Shown: positions 61,714 through 64,000 of the stretch, one piece after another
Layout of the letters: every line of letters starts with the position of its first letter
Position numbering within the stretch: the stretch's first letter is position 1
Notes under the pieces: model-generated
Databases searched by the model: none
What the model saw: only the letters and a program-made list of their open reading frames with translations
What the model was told of the DNA's origin: nothing
DNA from: Paraflavisolibacter caeni
GTDB taxonomy: Bacteria; Bacteroidota; Bacteroidia; Chitinophagales; Chitinophagaceae
Reading direction: 5' to 3'
Assembly (NCBI RefSeq): GCF_025628885.1
Contig: NZ_JAOTIF010000005.1
Location: 1 to 64,000 of the forward strand
Length of the DNA stretch: 64,000 nt
Program-made: the position numbers and the translations under genes

Positions 61714-63360
61714 TTATTGAAATAGATGTTGCGCCATTTTACTGTCATGCCCGTAAATATCCTCTCTAAAGTTTATAACACCTGTCGGGGTTACCCAGCA
61801 AGTAAAGTAGGTTATGAAAACTGGTACTGGCTGATCAAGAGTGAGCCATCTTTCTGTTTTATTGTTCATTATAGCTTTCAATTGTTCGGGCGTCCATTGA
61901 GAATAGCTTTGTAACAAATAATTTGCAAGAAGCATTGGTTTTTGCAATCGAATGCAGCCATGGCTAAAAGCTCTTTTCTGCCTACTAAATAAAGTTTTGG
62001 CAGGCGTATCATGAAAGTAGATGTTGTATTGGTTAGGAAATATAAATTTCACATTACCGAGTGCATTGCCTGGACCGGGTTTTTGCCGTACTACAGGCAG
62101 CCCATCTTTATAGCCGGTAATTTCCATGTTATTCCGACTTAGATAGTTGGCATTTCGCTGGATTGCAGGCATCATTTCTTTCCGTACGATACTGCGAGGC
62201 ACATTCCAGTATGGATTAAAAACTACATACTTCAACTGGTCGGAAAAAATAACAGTTTTGTTTGCTGCCTTTCCTACCACAATGTTCATACTGATTACTT
62301 TTCTTCCACCTTCATATACATGTAATTTGTATTCGGGAATATTGGCGACTATGTAATTCTGAGGTTGTTCAGGCATCCAGCGCATCCTTTCCAGATTTAC
62401 CAGCATTTGCTTTAACCGCTCCCCTACTGATACATTTAGCTCTTTGATAAAAGCGGCATCAATGATCCCATTATCTTTCATTCCATAACTTACCTTTATT
62501 CTTTTCACTGCATCCTCTAATGAGTCTGTATATAAGAAAGAAGAATCTGCAGAAGGGAAATCACCGGAAGTTCTCAGGCGCCGCTTTATTTGTCCTATAA
62601 CCTTATGTTTATCTCCTTTTTTCCATTTATAACTGGAAGTTTGTATGGTAGGCCAACCACCGTTTTTTTCTATGGAATAATATTGAAATAAGGCATCATA
62701 TAACCGGTGAAAAGATGGATTTAAAGGCTTCCACTCCTTTATATTGTTTTTCTTTACGAACAAGGAATCGAGTAATACTACGGCATCCAGTTTTCTTCTG
62801 GGTATATACCATTTCATTTGCTCGGGATGCAGTTTTCCTTTATAGGCAACCTGAACATATCGGAAAAAAACTTGTGTTAGTCTTAATTCTAATAATGCTT
62901 GTTGCTCCGGATCTAATGGGTATAAAGTATCTTCATTAAGCAATTGATCCATCTTGTAGTAAAGGGACCGGTTGTAAATTGAACTGTCCACATTACTAAT
63001 CATATCAACGTATAAATTCCAGAAGACATCCGCCTGCTCTGTTAACCCATCTTCATGAAACCAGGCATATTGAAAATTTCGTATGTTGTAAAAATTAGTG
63101 ATATCATTAGCAACTGAATCAGAACTTACTTCGGATTTGATGAAGGATGCTACAAAATTACTATCCAAAAAAAGTTGAGAATAAGCATCCTGTGGCTTTA
63201 TTGTTGTATCTCTTGGCACGACTGGCAATGATGCTTTCAGTTGCTTTCCCTGACAATTCATTTGTGTAAGGAAACCAACAACGATCATAACCCAAACGCA
63301 CACCTTCAGGCACCAATCGCTTTTTATTAACATCTGGCCATATATGCAATTTTTAGCCAT
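61714..63360 (-). CDS. L,D-transpeptidase (YcbB/LdtD-like, YkuD domain)
   Basis: A 548-residue enzyme; Met10 could also start it. A hydrophobic segment with a possible lipobox (FLTQMNC) anchors it. The scaffold and peptidoglycan-binding-like part occupies about 60-320. The catalytic YkuD domain (about 335-505) has YIVANIPEYKLHVYEGGRKV, NPYWNVPRSIVRKEM, YNIYFHDTPAKTLFSR and the SHGCIRL motif with catalytic Cys469 (His467). It cross-links peptidoglycan by 3-3 bonds or attaches proteins. Complete, with no frameshift. Confidence 0.93.
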   Translation of the reverse strand: MAKNCIYGQMLIKSDWCLKVCVWVMIVVGFLTQMNCQGKQLKASLPVVPRDTTIKPQDAYSQLFLDSNFVASFIKSEVSSDSVANDITNFYNIRNFQYAWFHEDGLTEQADVFWNLYVDMISNVDSSIYNRSLYYKMDQLLNEDTLYPLDPEQQALLELRLTQVFFRYVQVAYKGKLHPEQMKWYIPRRKLDAVVLLDSLFVKKNNIKEWKPLNPSFHRLYDALFQYYSIEKNGGWPTIQTSSYKWKKGDKHKVIGQIKRRLRTSGDFPSADSSFLYTDSLEDAVKRIKVSYGMKDNGIIDAAFIKELNVSVGERLKQMLVNLERMRWMPEQPQNYIVANIPEYKLHVYEGGRKVISMNIVVGKAANKTVIFSDQLKYVVFNPYWNVPRSIVRKEMMPAIQRNANYLSRNNMEITGYKDGLPVVRQKPGPGNALGNVKFIFPNQYNIYFHDTPAKTLFSRQKRAFSHGCIRLQKPMLLANYLLQSYSQWTPEQLKAIMNNKTERWLTLDQPVPVFITYFTCWVTPTGVINFREDIYGHDSKMAQHLFQ

Positions 63361-63404
63361 TCAGAATCTCCTTTATTCTTTTTTTGAACCCAACACTTAC
63401 TGAC

Positions 63405-64000
63405 TCATGTGTGTGTAATGAATAAAGCTGTTTTTGCTTTAGCCAGAACTACATTTGCCAGGCTTTCTTTAAAAAAGCGAGATAAAGAACTGCGCCCAAA
63501 TGCCCCCATGACCACTATTGCATCCTGGTTCAAACTGATAAAAAGCGGCAATTCTTCTTTGACATCGCCTTTTAAAACATTAATATGGGCATCAGGGAAT
63601 TGCAGGCTGAGCCATTCCTGAACCTGTTCTTTATATTCTATTTCCCTAATATTTTGAGGCAGGACGGAGACCAAGTAAACAGGCAGATGGTGCCAGGAAG
63701 TAAATAGATAGGCAAACTGCCTCATAGCATGGATACTGGAAGAATGCCCATCATAAGCAATAATTATTTTATCAAAAATTCCGACTTCCTTTGATAAAAG
63801 CAAAACCGGGCAATACAGATTTGTAAGCAGGCTATTTAAGGAATAATAAGTGGTATCTACTTCAGCATTAATGATCACCAGATCAGCAAATGCACTATTA
63901 TAGATAAGTGCATCCAGAAAATTTTCATGGATTAATTGAGACTTAAAACTAACTCCGCCGGATGAACAAATGTCTTCAAATAATTTAACCTGAGCACTTT
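63405..64000 (-). CDS. Universal stress protein (UspA) family, partial, 5' end beyond the window
   Basis: The open frame continues past base 64000, so the start is outside. What is visible includes the end of a first Usp domain (ADLVIINAEVDTTYYSL, CPVLLLSKE) and a second domain DKIIIAYDGHSSSIHAMRQF through VVMGAFGRSSLSRFF and SLANVVLAKAKTALFITH (the GxxGRS ATP-binding-type loop). Two-domain Usp proteins of about 270-280 residues are normal in this phylum. An internal GTG at 63878 is not a sensible start. Confidence 0.88.
   Translation of the reverse strand, partial: SAQVKLFEDICSSGGVSFKSQLIHENFLDALIYNSAFADLVIINAEVDTTYYSLNSLLTNLYCPVLLLSKEVGIFDKIIIAYDGHSSSIHAMRQFAYLFTSWHHLPVYLVSVLPQNIREIEYKEQVQEWLSLQFPDAHINVLKGDVKEELPLFISLNQDAIVVMGAFGRSSLSRFFKESLANVVLAKAKTALFITHT

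Noticed and set aside
1-64000. CRISPR array, rRNA or complete tRNA genes
   Set aside because: No regularly spaced repeats and no full cloverleaf or rRNA core sequence were seen; only one tRNA-end-like palindrome near 45659.

Overview
The window looks like a chromosome segment of a Bacteroidota soil- or plant-associated glycan degrader, most likely a member of Chitinophagaceae. The grounds are a SusC/SusD pair with a DUF5017 lipoprotein, a propeller-type sensor kinase paired with an AraC-type regulator, many Tat- or Sec-exported glycosidases, FucP-type sugar transporters, and relics typical of this phylum. Family names come from motif recognition by eye; no database was searched.

About 0-29.6 kb (all minus strand) is a polysaccharide utilisation locus. 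Reading in the direction of transcription it holds a lone receiver protein, a PL8 lyase, the split sensor kinase and AraC-type response regulator, an MFS sugar importer, a GH88 unsaturated glucuronyl hydrolase, SusC, SusD, DUF5017, a pectate-lyase-fold protein, a DUF2264 protein, an acetylesterase, a GH29 fucosidase, a GH35 enzyme, a DUF1080 protein and a Gfo/Idh/MocA oxidoreductase. The gene set suggests an acetylated, uronic-acid-containing polymer with fucose and galactose: the lyase makes unsaturated ends, GH88 removes them, the esterase strips acetyl groups and the exo-enzymes finish. Fragments of a GH92 gene and of a second fucosidase-like gene show that the locus has been rearranged.

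About 29.9-37.8 kb is a second sugar module. It has a sugar kinase and a nucleotidyltransferase facing away from each other, then a GH29-CBM32 protein, a LacI regulator and a CBM9-like protein, and an MFS importer. Four near-identical GCAAnCGnTTGC sites lie in the two divergent promoter regions and probably bind the LacI protein. About 38-45.4 kb has a decayed hybrid kinase, two tiny membrane ORFs, methylglyoxal synthase, and a glycosyltransferase / (alpha/alpha)6 protein / glycosyltransferase cluster facing a GH130 phosphorylase.

About 45.4-61.1 kb is accessory DNA. It holds a compact orphan cassette (a small basic protein, a 251-residue protein, two small membrane proteins and a DUF6876 protein), then an AT-rich gene for a PD-(D/E)XK nuclease fused to a NACHT/STAND ATPase, a probable single-gene antiphage protein and the best candidate here for an undescribed system. 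After it come a GC-rich, hairpin-rich stretch of about 1.2 kb without convincing genes and a gene graveyard: remnants of two group II intron 3' ends, cobQ, a MEDS-domain gene, two copies of a DUF326 gene tail within a repeat of about 316 bp, a frameshifted HPP gene, a frameshifted sensor gene and an IS110 transposase tail. Intact genes among them are a lactonase-like lipoprotein, an FAD oxidoreductase and a DUF389 protein. The last 3 kb (a lipoprotein, an L,D-transpeptidase and a UspA protein running off the end) looks like core genome.
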